Part shown: in pieces, positions 43,306 to 52,245 of the stretch
How positions within the stretch are numbered: position 1 is the stretch's first letter
Layout of the letters: every line of letters starts with the position of its first letter
Source of the DNA: Granulosicoccus sp045106855
GTDB lineage: Bacteria > Pseudomonadota > Gammaproteobacteria > Granulosicoccales > Granulosicoccaceae
Length of the DNA stretch: 64,000 bases
Assembly (NCBI GenBank): GCA_045106855.1
Contig: JBGCFI010000039.1
Span: 1-64,000, forward strand
Direction of reading: 5' to 3'
Program-made: the position numbers and the translations under genes
Notes under the pieces: model-generated
Told to the model about the DNA's origin: nothing
Databases searched by the model: none
Seen by the model: only the letters and a program-made list of their open reading frames with translations

Positions 43306-44559
43306 TTACCAGCCAAACCAGCCGCTGATAGTCTTGCCCAACGAACTTCCTGCAATCGCGCCTCCCACAGCGCCGACCACACCGCCCACAACCGCGCCAA
43401 CTGCAGCTCCTGCGGGGCCGCCGACCATGGCACCCGCCACAGCGCCACCCTTAGCGCCGGCCAAGCCACCTCCGGCAGCCCCTGCCCACGCACCGGCAGT
43501 TTCGGTAACAACCGCGGCGGTTTCGGTGCTGACAACACCGTGTTCACGTGCTGTGGATACGATGTTGTAACCATCCATAACCGCGGCAGCCGGACCTGCG
43601 AGGCGACTCGCACCGCGCAGTGCAACCGAGGTGTAGCTGGCCGACTTGACGGTCGTCACAGTATGCGGACTGACGGCGACATCACTGACAACAGAAGTCA
43701 GGTTGCCACCACTTCTCACCCGGGCCGATTCCAGCGCGGCAGCACCACGCGCATCCGGACCATGGTTACCGGTTACCGGATTACCGGAAAACGCGTAATT
43801 AACAGGCTGACCAGTTCTTGCAAGATCAACATCAGTTGCTAATTGACGGGCATTGATACTCTTGCCTGCCTTGTCTTCAAAATATGTGTTGTTGAAAGCC
43901 CTGTCATAAGTGCGGTCGGTATCCGCTAGTGGCGAAGCTACTTCAAATCGAGTGTTGGCAAGCGTAGGATCCAGCGCTCGCGCGTTCTGCCACGACGCCT
44001 GGCTGCTTACCATCGTATTCATGGAATAGTAGGGTGCACTGCCTGGCTGCGTGAAGGTTGGAAGCGAGTAACCTCTATTCGGTGTCACAGAGTTGGGAGC
44101 AAAGCGGCCGAATTTCATACTATCGACAACCGTTGTGCTGCCAATCGCCAAGCCGTTCAGATTGACATTGGCACTGGTGATACCAATGCCGACATTGGTT
44201 GCCTGGTCGACAAGACCTGTCAACGATGGTGAAGCAGCTACCGGGTCGGTATCCGAGGAGACCGTACCGAGCAGACCATCGGTGGACGTTGGTGTTGTTG
44301 CAAGACTATCGGTTGTGGTTGGTTCAGAAGCCAGTGACTCCGTTGTCGTGGGCTCCTGTCCTTGCGGGTTACCCGAAAAACCGCTGCGAGCTGCAGCATC
44401 ATGTGAGCCTATCCCCGACAAGCTCTCGCTCGTGGTGGGCTCTGAGGCAATCGACTCGCTCGTTGTTGACTGTGAGTCATCATCACTATGATCAACACTG
44501 GCTGCGTTATCGGATGTCCCTGAGCCGGATGAACCACCTACACCGCTTGTACCCGTCAT
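43306..44559 (-). CDS. Ser/Thr-rich protein with C-terminal glycine-zipper, putative secreted effector
   Basis: Protein of 417 residues without a classical signal peptide. Residues about 1-110 are low complexity, with degenerate repeats of EPTTSESL/SEPTTTDSLA type and many Ser, Thr, Asp and Gly. Residues about 120-330 form a unique region (ending in SYTSVALRGASRLAGPAAAVMDGYNI). The last 75 residues are a glycine-zipper (AGAKGGAVAGAMVGGPAGAA and similar) ending SGWFGW, suited to membrane insertion or packing. Similar tails occur in secreted toxins and polymorphic effectors. ATG at 44559 has AAGGAG eight bases upstream, one of the strongest ribosome sites here. Function unknown. Confidence 0.75.
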   Translation of the reverse strand: MTGTSGVGGSSGSGTSDNAASVDHSDDDSQSTTSESIASEPTTSESLSGIGSHDAAARSGFSGNPQGQEPTTTESLASEPTTTDSLATTPTSTDGLLGTVSSDTDPVAASPSLTGLVDQATNVGIGITSANVNLNGLAIGSTTVVDSMKFGRFAPNSVTPNRGYSLPTFTQPGSAPYYSMNTMVSSQASWQNARALDPTLANTRFEVASPLADTDRTYDRAFNNTYFEDKAGKSINARQLATDVDLARTGQPVNYAFSGNPVTGNHGPDARGAAALESARVRSGGNLTSVVSDVAVSPHTVTTVKSASYTSVALRGASRLAGPAAAVMDGYNIVSTAREHGVVSTETAAVVTETAGAWAGAAGGGLAGAKGGAVAGAMVGGPAGAAVGAVVGGVVGAVGGAIAGSSLGKTISGWFGW

Positions 44560-44641
44560 ACCATGTTCTCCTTCAATGAATAGCCTGATCACCGGATGTG
44601 ATGAACTTAACATGCAAGCAAATCGGAGAAAATAAGGAAAA

Positions 44642-44655
44642 ACCCTAGCTAGGGT
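44642..44655 (-). promoter_or_regulatory. Perfect 14-bp palindrome between dnaE and the islet
   Basis: ACCCTAGCTAGGGT is a perfect palindrome. On the minus strand it lies 49 bases after the dnaE stop and is followed immediately by TTTTTCC. It could act as a short terminator for dnaE (stem ACCCT/AGGGT with loop AGCT plus U-run) or as an operator for the islet gene, whose start is about 85 bases downstream. Confidence 0.45.
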
Positions 44656-44703
44656 ATCTACCTATATCACAGTGGAAAACGCGATAAAGCAAAACAACGA
44701 CCG

Positions 44704-47700
44704 CTAGTAAACGAGCTCTACGTTTTCTTCGCCAGTCAACTGATGCAGGTGGGCCATTAATTCCAGTTGCGGCGTAACAGCCCAGCGATTGCCAGCGCGT
44801 ATACGCGCTTCAGCTTGTGCATTCCGGTATGAGAAACAGACCGGGATGGTGCCACTCTTGTAATTTGACAAGGTGGAAATCAGTTCATCAAGATTACTTT
44901 CGGGCCATTGATCGGCATCCAGCCGGATTAACAGTTGCCGTGCAAAGCGCGCCCTTGCACTACCCATGTCGTAAACCTCACGTGCCCGGATCTTGAACCC
45001 CCCGTTGAATTCATCAGGACTGACATCACCGTCAACAATCAACACTTCATCCTTGACAATTCGCGGTCCGAAGTCATCTATCTGCTCGCCGCGCAAAGTG
45101 ATCTCAACCCGGCCTGTACCATCATCAATGGTCACGAACTGCATGCGCCCGCCATGCCCATCGCGTTGGCGCACGCTCATAACCAGCCCTGCTGCAACCA
45201 CTGGTACACCGCGCTGTCGATACGATGGACCGGAGTCGGCGCTTCCAGCCTTGGCACATACAGCCTTCAGTCTGCCATGCGAAAATTTGCTGATCTCTGG
45301 CAAATACTCATTGATAGGATGACCGCTAAGGTAGAGACCCAATGTTTCTTTTTCTGCTCGCAGCCGTTCTCTGTCTGTCCAGTCTGCTACGGTAACCATC
45401 AACTCTGGTTCATTCTCGTCGGACGGATCGCCCAGCCCGAACAGATCTTCCATACCGGCATCTTTATTCTTGTGACACTGATCGGCGCCACGCAAAGCGC
45501 TGCCCAGGTGCTTCCATAAACTGGCACGATTGGGCCCCAACGCATCAACGGCACCTGCCTTGATCAGCGCTTCCAGTACACGCTTGTTGACTGCACCCGG
45601 GCTGGCTCGTCGGCAAAGTTCATCCAGCGAGGCAAAAACACCTGTTGCATCACGCGTCTCCAGCACATTGGTCAATGCCGCTTCGCCAACTCCTTTTATT
45701 GCTCCCAGTCCATATAACACGGTCTTCTGATCAACAACAGAAAAGCGAACTTCGGACCGGTTAATGTCAGGAGATTCGACGATTAGCCCCATGATCTTGC
45801 ATTCGTCTATCAGGCCAACGACTTTTTCTGTGTTATCCATATCTGCCGACATGACCGCTGCCATAAAGGCGGCCGGGTGATGACACTTCAACCAGGCCGT
45901 CTGGTAGGACAATAAGGCATAGGCTGCCGAATGCGATTTGTTAAAACCATAGCCGGCAAATTTTTCAACCAGATCGAATATATTGCCAGCCAGATCCTTG
46001 TCGATATTATTTCCAGCACAGCCTTCAAGAAAGACGGCGCGCTGCTTGGCCATCTCTTCGGGCTTCTTCTTACCCATTGCTCGCCGAAGTATGTCGGCCG
46101 TGCCAAGCGAGTACTTCGCCATGACCTGAGCAATTCCCATGACTTGCTCCTGATAAAGGATGACGCCATAGGTGGGTTCCAGCGTGGTTTTAAGCGACTC
46201 GAGCTGGTAATCCTCATGCGGGTAGGAAATCGTTTTGCGGCCATGCTTTCGATCGATGAAGTCGTCGACCATGCCTGACTGCAAAGGGCCCGGGCGATAC
46301 AAAGCAACCAACGCGATGATGTCTTCGAAGTTATCCGGGCGCAAACGCTCTATAAGACGCTTCATGCCTGGTGATTCAAGCTGAAAAACAGCGGTCGTCT
46401 GCGCATCCTGCAATAACTTATACGTGGGCGCATCATCCAGCGGCAGGGCCAGCAAGTCGATTTTCTCGCCAGTGTGAATAGCAATCTGCTTAACGGCATT
46501 ATCGATAATGGTGAGTGTACGCAAACCCAGAAAATCGAACTTCACCAGGCCCACGTCTTCCGCATCATCCTTATCGAACTGCGTTACCAGGCTCGACCCG
46601 TCGGGTTCACAATATAGCGGGGCAAAATCGGTTAACGCGGTAGGTGCTATGACAACTCCGCCTGCATGCTTACCGCAGTTTCGTGCAAGTCCCTCCAGTG
46701 ACAAGGCCATATCCAGTAATGCCGTTGCCTCTTCGTCGTTATCGTAGGCGCGCTTCAGATCCTCGGATTCTGCCATCGCCTTAGTCAGCGTCATGCCAAC
46801 CTCAAAGGGCACCATCTTGGCAATTGAATCCACAAAACCATACGGATGACTCATGATGCGTCCCACATCACGCACTACCGCCTTGGCCGCCATGGTTCCG
46901 TAGGTAATAATCTGCGACACACGATGAGCACCGTACTTCTGCGCTACATACTGAATGACACGATCTCGCCCATCCATGCAGAAATCGATATCGAAATCGG
47001 GCATGGATACACGTTCGGGATTCAGGAAACGCTCGAACAGTAAATCGTATGCCAGTGGATCCAGGTCGGTAATCATCAACACGTAGGCCACGAGAGATCC
47101 TGCACCCGATCCACGTCCCGGTCCCACCGGTATGTCGTTATTACGCGACCACTTGATGAAGTCCGCCACAATCAGGAAGTAACCGGGAAAACCCATCTCG
47201 GCGATGACATCCAACTCTCGCTTCAACCGCGCATCGTAAGGTTGCCGAATCTGTGCAAAGTCCTCACGCGAAGTATCGTAAAGTTGTGTAAGCCGGACTT
47301 CCAGTCCTTCTTGTGCTGATGCGTAAAAGAACTCGGTTTCGGTCATACCGTCGGGAATCGGGAAATCCGGTAAAACCGGTGTACCAAGATTCAACGTCAG
47401 GTTGCACCGCTTTGCAATTTCGACGCTGTTGGCAATTGCCACCGGAACATCCGCAAATAACGCAGCCATTTGCTCCGGGCTTTTCAGGTATTGCTCTTCG
47501 GTGACAAGCTTTGGTCTACGCGTATCGGCCAGCACGTAGCCGCTTTGAATGCAAAGTCGTGCCTCGTGCGCATCATATTCTTCTTTATCGAGGAAGCGGA
47601 CATCGTTGGTGGCAACCACACCTATACCCAGCTCTGCCGCTATGGCGCAGGCATTGGCAATGTACAACTCCTCCGATGCCTGTCCAGTGCGCTGCAACTC

Positions 47701-48225
47701 CAGATAATATCTATCACCAAAAACGGCTTGCCAGCGCTCCGCAATCTGGCGGGCCTCATCGCGGTGTCCCCGAAGTACCGCTTTACCTACATCGCTCTCA
47801 AGGGCACCAGACAATACGATGATGCCTTCATGGGCTTCAAAAACCCAATCGATATGGACCACAGGCGTACCATCGCTCTGCCCTTCCTGATAACCACGTG
47901 ATACCAGATTGGTCAGATTCAGGTAACCGGTATTGTTTTGCACCAGCATGATCACGCGGGTAACTTCATCGTCAGGTGCCATACCGCGGATGCGCATATC
48001 CACGCCAGCAATGGGTTTTACACCACTGGCCATCGCCGCCCGGTAATACTTAACCAGGGAAAACATATTTCCGCGATCGGTAACTGCCGCCGCTGCCATA
48101 CTGCCAGCTACCGCTTTGGCAAACGGCTTGATCCGGACAGTGCTGTCTACCAGGGAAAATTCGGTGTGCACACTTAGATGCACAAAGGGTTGCGCAGCGA
48201 TCGTACTGGAATGTTGCTCGCTCAC
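44704..48225 (-). CDS. dnaE: DNA polymerase III subunit alpha
   Basis: Catalytic subunit of the replicative polymerase, 1173 residues. Domains in order: PHP (beginning FVHLSVHTEFSLVDS), the polymerase palm with catalytic Asp residues in MPDFDIDF and a later one, fingers, the beta-clamp and helix-hairpin-helix region (GLGAIKGVGEAA), and a C-terminal OB fold. GTG start at 48225 overlaps the rnhB stop by four bases (GTGA). The clamp-binding motif is probably in the region after the helix-hairpin-helix. Normal rnhB-dnaE context upstream; downstream the usual accA is displaced by the islet. Confidence 0.98.
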   Translation of the reverse strand: MSEQHSSTIAAQPFVHLSVHTEFSLVDSTVRIKPFAKAVAGSMAAAAVTDRGNMFSLVKYYRAAMASGVKPIAGVDMRIRGMAPDDEVTRVIMLVQNNTGYLNLTNLVSRGYQEGQSDGTPVVHIDWVFEAHEGIIVLSGALESDVGKAVLRGHRDEARQIAERWQAVFGDRYYLELQRTGQASEELYIANACAIAAELGIGVVATNDVRFLDKEEYDAHEARLCIQSGYVLADTRRPKLVTEEQYLKSPEQMAALFADVPVAIANSVEIAKRCNLTLNLGTPVLPDFPIPDGMTETEFFYASAQEGLEVRLTQLYDTSREDFAQIRQPYDARLKRELDVIAEMGFPGYFLIVADFIKWSRNNDIPVGPGRGSGAGSLVAYVLMITDLDPLAYDLLFERFLNPERVSMPDFDIDFCMDGRDRVIQYVAQKYGAHRVSQIITYGTMAAKAVVRDVGRIMSHPYGFVDSIAKMVPFEVGMTLTKAMAESEDLKRAYDNDEEATALLDMALSLEGLARNCGKHAGGVVIAPTALTDFAPLYCEPDGSSLVTQFDKDDAEDVGLVKFDFLGLRTLTIIDNAVKQIAIHTGEKIDLLALPLDDAPTYKLLQDAQTTAVFQLESPGMKRLIERLRPDNFEDIIALVALYRPGPLQSGMVDDFIDRKHGRKTISYPHEDYQLESLKTTLEPTYGVILYQEQVMGIAQVMAKYSLGTADILRRAMGKKKPEEMAKQRAVFLEGCAGNNIDKDLAGNIFDLVEKFAGYGFNKSHSAAYALLSYQTAWLKCHHPAAFMAAVMSADMDNTEKVVGLIDECKIMGLIVESPDINRSEVRFSVVDQKTVLYGLGAIKGVGEAALTNVLETRDATGVFASLDELCRRASPGAVNKRVLEALIKAGAVDALGPNRASLWKHLGSALRGADQCHKNKDAGMEDLFGLGDPSDENEPELMVTVADWTDRERLRAEKETLGLYLSGHPINEYLPEISKFSHGRLKAVCAKAGSADSGPSYRQRGVPVVAAGLVMSVRQRDGHGGRMQFVTIDDGTGRVEITLRGEQIDDFGPRIVKDEVLIVDGDVSPDEFNGGFKIRAREVYDMGSARARFARQLLIRLDADQWPESNLDELISTLSNYKSGTIPVCFSYRNAQAEARIRAGNRWAVTPQLELMAHLHQLTGEENVELVY

Positions 48226-48899
48226 GATACCAATTGCTCGATTGAAGCGCTGACTGGGCTGTTTTTCACACGTCCACTTGAAGCCAGTGCCTCTCGCACG
48301 GGCTTGAATGAACAGCGATGAAAATCTGCGATACCGTGTTCGATAATGGCTTTCCGATGAAAAGGCGTCGGGTAACCCTTGTGTTGTGCCAGTCCATACT
48401 GCGGGTAGCGTGCATGCAGTTCAACCATCATCCGGTCGCGGGCTACCTTGGCAATAATTGAAGCAGCGCTGATCGACTGCACACGCTGATCACCTTTAAC
48501 AACAGCGGTGGCTGGAATCTGTAGTTCAGGACAGCGGTTACCATCGATCAGGGCCAGGTCAGGCGTCATACTGAGTCCTTCGACCGCACGCTTCATGGCC
48601 AGCATACTGGCGTGCAATATATTCAAGGAGTCAATTTCAGCAACACTGGCTTCAGCAACACAAAATGACAATGCGTGCTGCCGAATCTTTACATCGAGCA
48701 CATCACGTGTGGCTTCGTCAAGCAACTTGGAGTCGAGCAGACCATCAATACGCCTGGCGGGATCCAGAATTACCGCAGCTGCGACCACTGGACCTGCCAA
48801 TGGGCCACGGCCAACCTCGTCAACTCCCGCAATATAGTAGTCAGGCAATGTCTCTCGTCGGCTTGTCTCAGGCATCCACAGATAATACTGTTTTCGCAC
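48222..48899 (-). CDS. rnhB: Ribonuclease HII
   Basis: Removes ribonucleotides embedded in DNA and RNA of RNA-DNA hybrids. The catalytic residues are in AGVDEVGRGPLAGPV (Asp, Glu) with a further Asp in ALIDGN and a late Asp/Glu pair. The frame gives 225 residues from a GTG at 48899; an ATG at 48875 gives 217. Neither has a good ribosome site, so the start is open. The C-terminal 15 residues after the catalytic domain are extra compared with E. coli (198). Overlaps dnaE by four bases. Confidence 0.95.
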   Translation of the reverse strand: MRKQYYLWMPETSRRETLPDYYIAGVDEVGRGPLAGPVVAAAVILDPARRIDGLLDSKLLDEATRDVLDVKIRQHALSFCVAEASVAEIDSLNILHASMLAMKRAVEGLSMTPDLALIDGNRCPELQIPATAVVKGDQRVQSISAASIIAKVARDRMMVELHARYPQYGLAQHKGYPTPFHRKAIIEHGIADFHRCSFKPVREALASSGRVKNSPVSASIEQLVS

Positions 48900-49025
48900 G
48901 CATTGCCCAAGCTAAAAGAAGAGAAAAAAGTTGCTTGACAATAGCCAGATGGACTGTCTTCTGATCACATACGGCGCACCTGGGAATCGAGCGGCACAAT
49001 CGTGCTGTCTGGAATAAAAACAGGC

Positions 49026-49553
49026 CTAGCGGGCAAGCGATTGGTCCACGAAAATCAGCTGTTCAACGGGAAAGCCAAGTGCCTTTGCCTGAGCCACAAA
49101 AGCGTCCATCTGTGCCTGAGAGACCGTCGGGGTGCGCGAAAGAAACCACAGATTGGACCGATTGTTACCAGCCACGTAAGCGTGGCGGTAATCCGCATCC
49201 AGTTCGAACACCACATAGCTGCCAAAAAACGGGCCAAAGAACGACACTTCAAGATATCCCTCGTCTGTCTCTCCTACGAATCTGGCACGCCCAACGGCCT
49301 CGGTAAATTTCTTATTGTCTATGTTGTAACCGCGATTAACCACTCGAACGGTTCCATTTTCCTGAAGGCTGTATTGCGCTGATACATTGGAAAGCCCTCT
49401 CTCGAAACGATGATCAAGCCGCGCAACCTCATACCAGGTGCCCAGATAGCGATTTACATCAAAGCCATCGACTGGATTAATCCCTTTGGGCAATCCTCCA
49501 CAGGCAGTCAGAAAGAGTAAAAATACCGAAGAAACAACACAACGAAAATTCAT
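49026..49553 (-). CDS. blc: Outer-membrane lipocalin Blc
   Basis: Lipoprotein of 175 residues with signal peptide and lipobox LTAC (Cys18), followed by an eight-strand lipocalin barrel. The first lipocalin motif is YLGTWYEVARLDHRFERG, and the sequence continues with VSAQYSL and a late NRSNLWFLSRTP segment, all Blc-like. Bacterial lipocalins bind lysophospholipids or fatty acids and help maintain the outer membrane. ATG at 49553 lies seven bases after the SDR stop, so the two genes are probably co-transcribed. Confidence 0.95.
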   Translation of the reverse strand: MNFRCVVSSVFLLFLTACGGLPKGINPVDGFDVNRYLGTWYEVARLDHRFERGLSNVSAQYSLQENGTVRVVNRGYNIDNKKFTEAVGRARFVGETDEGYLEVSFFGPFFGSYVVFELDADYRHAYVAGNNRSNLWFLSRTPTVSQAQMDAFVAQAKALGFPVEQLIFVDQSLAR

Positions 49554-49560
49554 CCTGACA

Positions 49561-50250
49561 TCACCCTGGTGTGGTTAGCGATTGACCATTGTGCTGAGGA
49601 CCGAGGCTCAGAATAAACGGGGCGGCCTGCCTGGCCCAGTCATCAGGCTTACGATAGCTGCCAGCACCCTCACCCCAGGCCTGACGGAGCATATCAGTGT
49701 CAATGACACCCGGACTCAAAGGAATGGAGGCCATACCTGTCGGTAATTCTTCAGCCAGCGCCTTACTCAAGCCTTCTATTGCCCATTTGGATGCACAGTA
49801 TGGCGCTACCTCGGCAGACACAGAACGCCCCCAGCCACTACTCAGGTTAACAATGACACCGCTCCGCCTTTTGATCATGGGCTCGAGAAAATGTGAGAGG
49901 ACATGATGAACCCCCATGATATTGATATTGACAAGTCGCTGAAATTCCTCGCCTGGCACCTGCCACAACGGCAAAGGCTCATTAATTACTCCTGCATTGT
50001 TAATGACGATATCCGGTGGACCGTCGGTTTTCAGAACCTGTTGGCTCCAGGTGGCCACCTCCGACTCGTTACTGACATCAACCACACTGAAACTGCCATG
50101 ATCGGCGTAATGATCGTTTAAGCTATCAATGACCTTTCTGGAGCGCGCACTACCGTGTACTCGATGACCCGCTGCGATGAATTGTTCGACAAGGGATCTA
50201 CCCAGACCACGGCTACAGCCGGAGAGTACGATGATTTTCTGATGGCTCAT
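49561..50250 (-). CDS. Short-chain dehydrogenase/reductase (SDR)
   Basis: Cytosolic NAD(P)-dependent oxidoreductase of 229 residues. The classical SDR motifs are visible: cofactor loop LSGCSRGLGRSL, the INNAG motif, catalytic Ser in VNLSSGWGR, and YCASK with the catalytic Tyr and Lys. Arg after the glycine motif hints at NADPH. The substrate is not predictable. It is divergent to the M24 hydrolase gene with only about 48 bases between the two starts and probably forms an operon with blc. Confidence 0.92.
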   Translation of the reverse strand: MSHQKIIVLSGCSRGLGRSLVEQFIAAGHRVHGSARSRKVIDSLNDHYADHGSFSVVDVSNESEVATWSQQVLKTDGPPDIVINNAGVINEPLPLWQVPGEEFQRLVNINIMGVHHVLSHFLEPMIKRRSGVIVNLSSGWGRSVSAEVAPYCASKWAIEGLSKALAEELPTGMASIPLSPGVIDTDMLRQAWGEGAGSYRKPDDWARQAAPFILSLGPQHNGQSLTTPG

Positions 50251-50297
50251 GGGTTATTGTATTGACTTGGAAGAAAGTAGAATCAGAGGATGTGGCC

Positions 50298-51491
50298 ATG
50301 AATGATACAGCGCTGCCCGTTCCCTCGCGTGGCTTCGACGAAGCGGAATTCACACATCGATGCGCCAGCATTCAAAAAACCATGCGTGAGCAAACCATTG
50401 ATATTTTGTGGCTTAGCACTCAGGCGGACATCCAGTATCTGACAGGCTTTATAACACCCTTTTGGCAGAGCCCCACTCGCCCCTGGTATCTATTACTGCC
50501 ACAATCGGGAAAACCCGTTGCCGTCATACCCTCCATAGGACAGGCTTGCATGCAACGTACATGGGTTACGGATATTCGCACCTGGTCCTCACCCGATCCA
50601 TTCGATGACGGCGTTACACTGCTGGTAGACAGTATCCGTGAACTGTCAGGTCCTACGCCTTGTATTGGCGTGCCGATGGCCCGCGAAACTCACGTTCGAG
50701 CATGTCTGAATGATCAGCTTGCGATCCGCTCGGCACTCGCCGGCGCAGTCTGGGTCGACTCATCAGCGGCCATTCGTAGCGCAAGACACATCAAGTCAAA
50801 GGCAGAGATTGATAAACTTTCGTTTATCTGCGAAGTGACGTCCAGAACATTTGCACAAGTTCCCGATATCATTCATACAGGCATGACAGAGGCTGAGGCA
50901 TTTCGTGCCTTCAAGGTTGCCTGCCTACGCAACGGTGCGGACGATTGTGCATATCTTGTCGGCGCCTCCAGAGTAAACGGCTATGAGGACATCATTTCTC
51001 CACCGGGCGATCAGGCCATTAGTGCTGGTGATGTTTTAATACTCGACACCGGCTGTATATTTGACGGCTACTACGCCGATTTTGACCGCAACTTTGCATT
51101 TAAACATGTTGATAACGCAACACAAGAAGCCCACCAACGTGTTTGGGATGCGACGGAATCTGGACTGGCATGCATAAAACCGGGAGTACGGTGTTCGGAC
51201 GTTTTTCATGCAATGAACAGCATCATGCTAAGTGACGATGACAGCGCATCAACAGAAAGTGCAAGCGTGGGCCGTATGGGACATGGACTTGGTATCGAAC
51301 TAACTGAAACGCCATCCTTAGCAGCATTTGATGAAACCGTTTTACAAGAGGGTATGGTGATAACACTTGAACCCAGTCTGGGTTATTCCCCCGGCAAAAT
51401 GATGGTACATGAAGAAAACATAGTCATTACCGCCAATGGATATGACATGTTGTCACAGCGTGCACCTCGTGATATACCGATAATTACATAG
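50298..51491 (+). CDS. M24 family metallohydrolase (Xaa-Pro peptidase-like, EutD/DoeA type)
   Basis: Cytosolic dinuclear-metal hydrolase of 397 residues with creatinase N-domain and pita-bread C-domain. Metal ligands are visible in order: two Asp in LDTGCIFDGYYADFDR, His in MGHGLG, Glu in ITLEPS and Glu in VHEENIVI. Substrates of the family include Xaa-Pro peptides, creatine and ectoine. Pairing with an EutA-like gene recalls ectoine-utilisation clusters, but the other ectoine genes are missing. ATG at 50298 has GAGG eight bases upstream; the TTG at 50262 does not. Confidence 0.85.
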   Translation: MNDTALPVPSRGFDEAEFTHRCASIQKTMREQTIDILWLSTQADIQYLTGFITPFWQSPTRPWYLLLPQSGKPVAVIPSIGQACMQRTWVTDIRTWSSPDPFDDGVTLLVDSIRELSGPTPCIGVPMARETHVRACLNDQLAIRSALAGAVWVDSSAAIRSARHIKSKAEIDKLSFICEVTSRTFAQVPDIIHTGMTEAEAFRAFKVACLRNGADDCAYLVGASRVNGYEDIISPPGDQAISAGDVLILDTGCIFDGYYADFDRNFAFKHVDNATQEAHQRVWDATESGLACIKPGVRCSDVFHAMNSIMLSDDDSASTESASVGRMGHGLGIELTETPSLAAFDETVLQEGMVITLEPSLGYSPGKMMVHEENIVITANGYDMLSQRAPRDIPIIT

Positions 51492-51495
51492 CCCA

Positions 51496-52245
51496 ATGCA
51501 GACTCTACCGTATTCCTTAACTGCCGATGATGCATCCTGCCCAGCCATCGGACTGGTCATTTTACAGTCTGACGAAACCATGGAGCATGAGCTGAAACAC
51601 TGGTTACCTGATGCCTATCGCTTGTTTCATACACGAATCCCCAACAGCCAGGAGATAAATGAGCATACGCTCCAGGCGATGAAGGCTAAGCTGCCGGAGA
51701 GTGTTGCATTGCTACCTGCACATACTCAATTTCGCGTAATCGCCTACGGTTGCACCTCTGCATCAACGCTCATCGGGGAAGACGCTGTAACCAGCGCCAT
51801 TCGCAGCGCGATAGGCGATACGGCCGTTACCAACCCGATTTCAGCTATCAAAGCAAAACTACGGGACATCAAGGCAAAACGAATTGCACTATTAACACCG
51901 TATGCACCAGATATTTCTACAGCACTAGTTACCCACCTGGAAAATAGTGCTTTTTCAATTGTCTGTTCGGCAACGTTTAACGAAACACAAGATCATCACG
52001 TTGCCAGAATCTCACGCGAATCGTTGCTATCCGCCATAAAACACCTGGGTGAAAATCAGGATATCGATGCCTTAGTAGCTTCTTGTACCAACCTGCGTAC
52101 GCAAGAACTGCTGATTGAGGCAAGCGAGAGTATCGGCTGCCCTGTCGTCAGTAGTAATTCTGCTCTGGCCTGGCATATTGAGCAGCTGGTATCAGAGTCT
52201 AGCGTGCGTGACTCCGGTCATAGGCATTCAACGGTTGAGCCTTAA
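51496..52245 (+). CDS. Asp/Glu racemase-superfamily protein (EutA / maleate cis-trans isomerase-like)
   Basis: Cytosolic protein of 249 residues from the racemase/isomerase superfamily with the two expected Cys residues: Cys86 in AYGCTSAS and Cys197 in VASCTNLRT. The domain order and these motifs are those of arylmalonate decarboxylase, maleate isomerase and the ectoine-utilisation protein EutA. The reaction here is unknown. It starts four bases after the M24 gene, so the two are translated as one unit. Its 3' end overlaps the convergent DUF1989 gene by 47 bases. Confidence 0.85.
   Translation: MQTLPYSLTADDASCPAIGLVILQSDETMEHELKHWLPDAYRLFHTRIPNSQEINEHTLQAMKAKLPESVALLPAHTQFRVIAYGCTSASTLIGEDAVTSAIRSAIGDTAVTNPISAIKAKLRDIKAKRIALLTPYAPDISTALVTHLENSAFSIVCSATFNETQDHHVARISRESLLSAIKHLGENQDIDALVASCTNLRTQELLIEASESIGCPVVSSNSALAWHIEQLVSESSVRDSGHRHSTVEP

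Noticed and set aside
44935..45519. Plus-strand 194-residue open frame within dnaE
   Set aside because: Antisense shadow of the polymerase C-terminal region.
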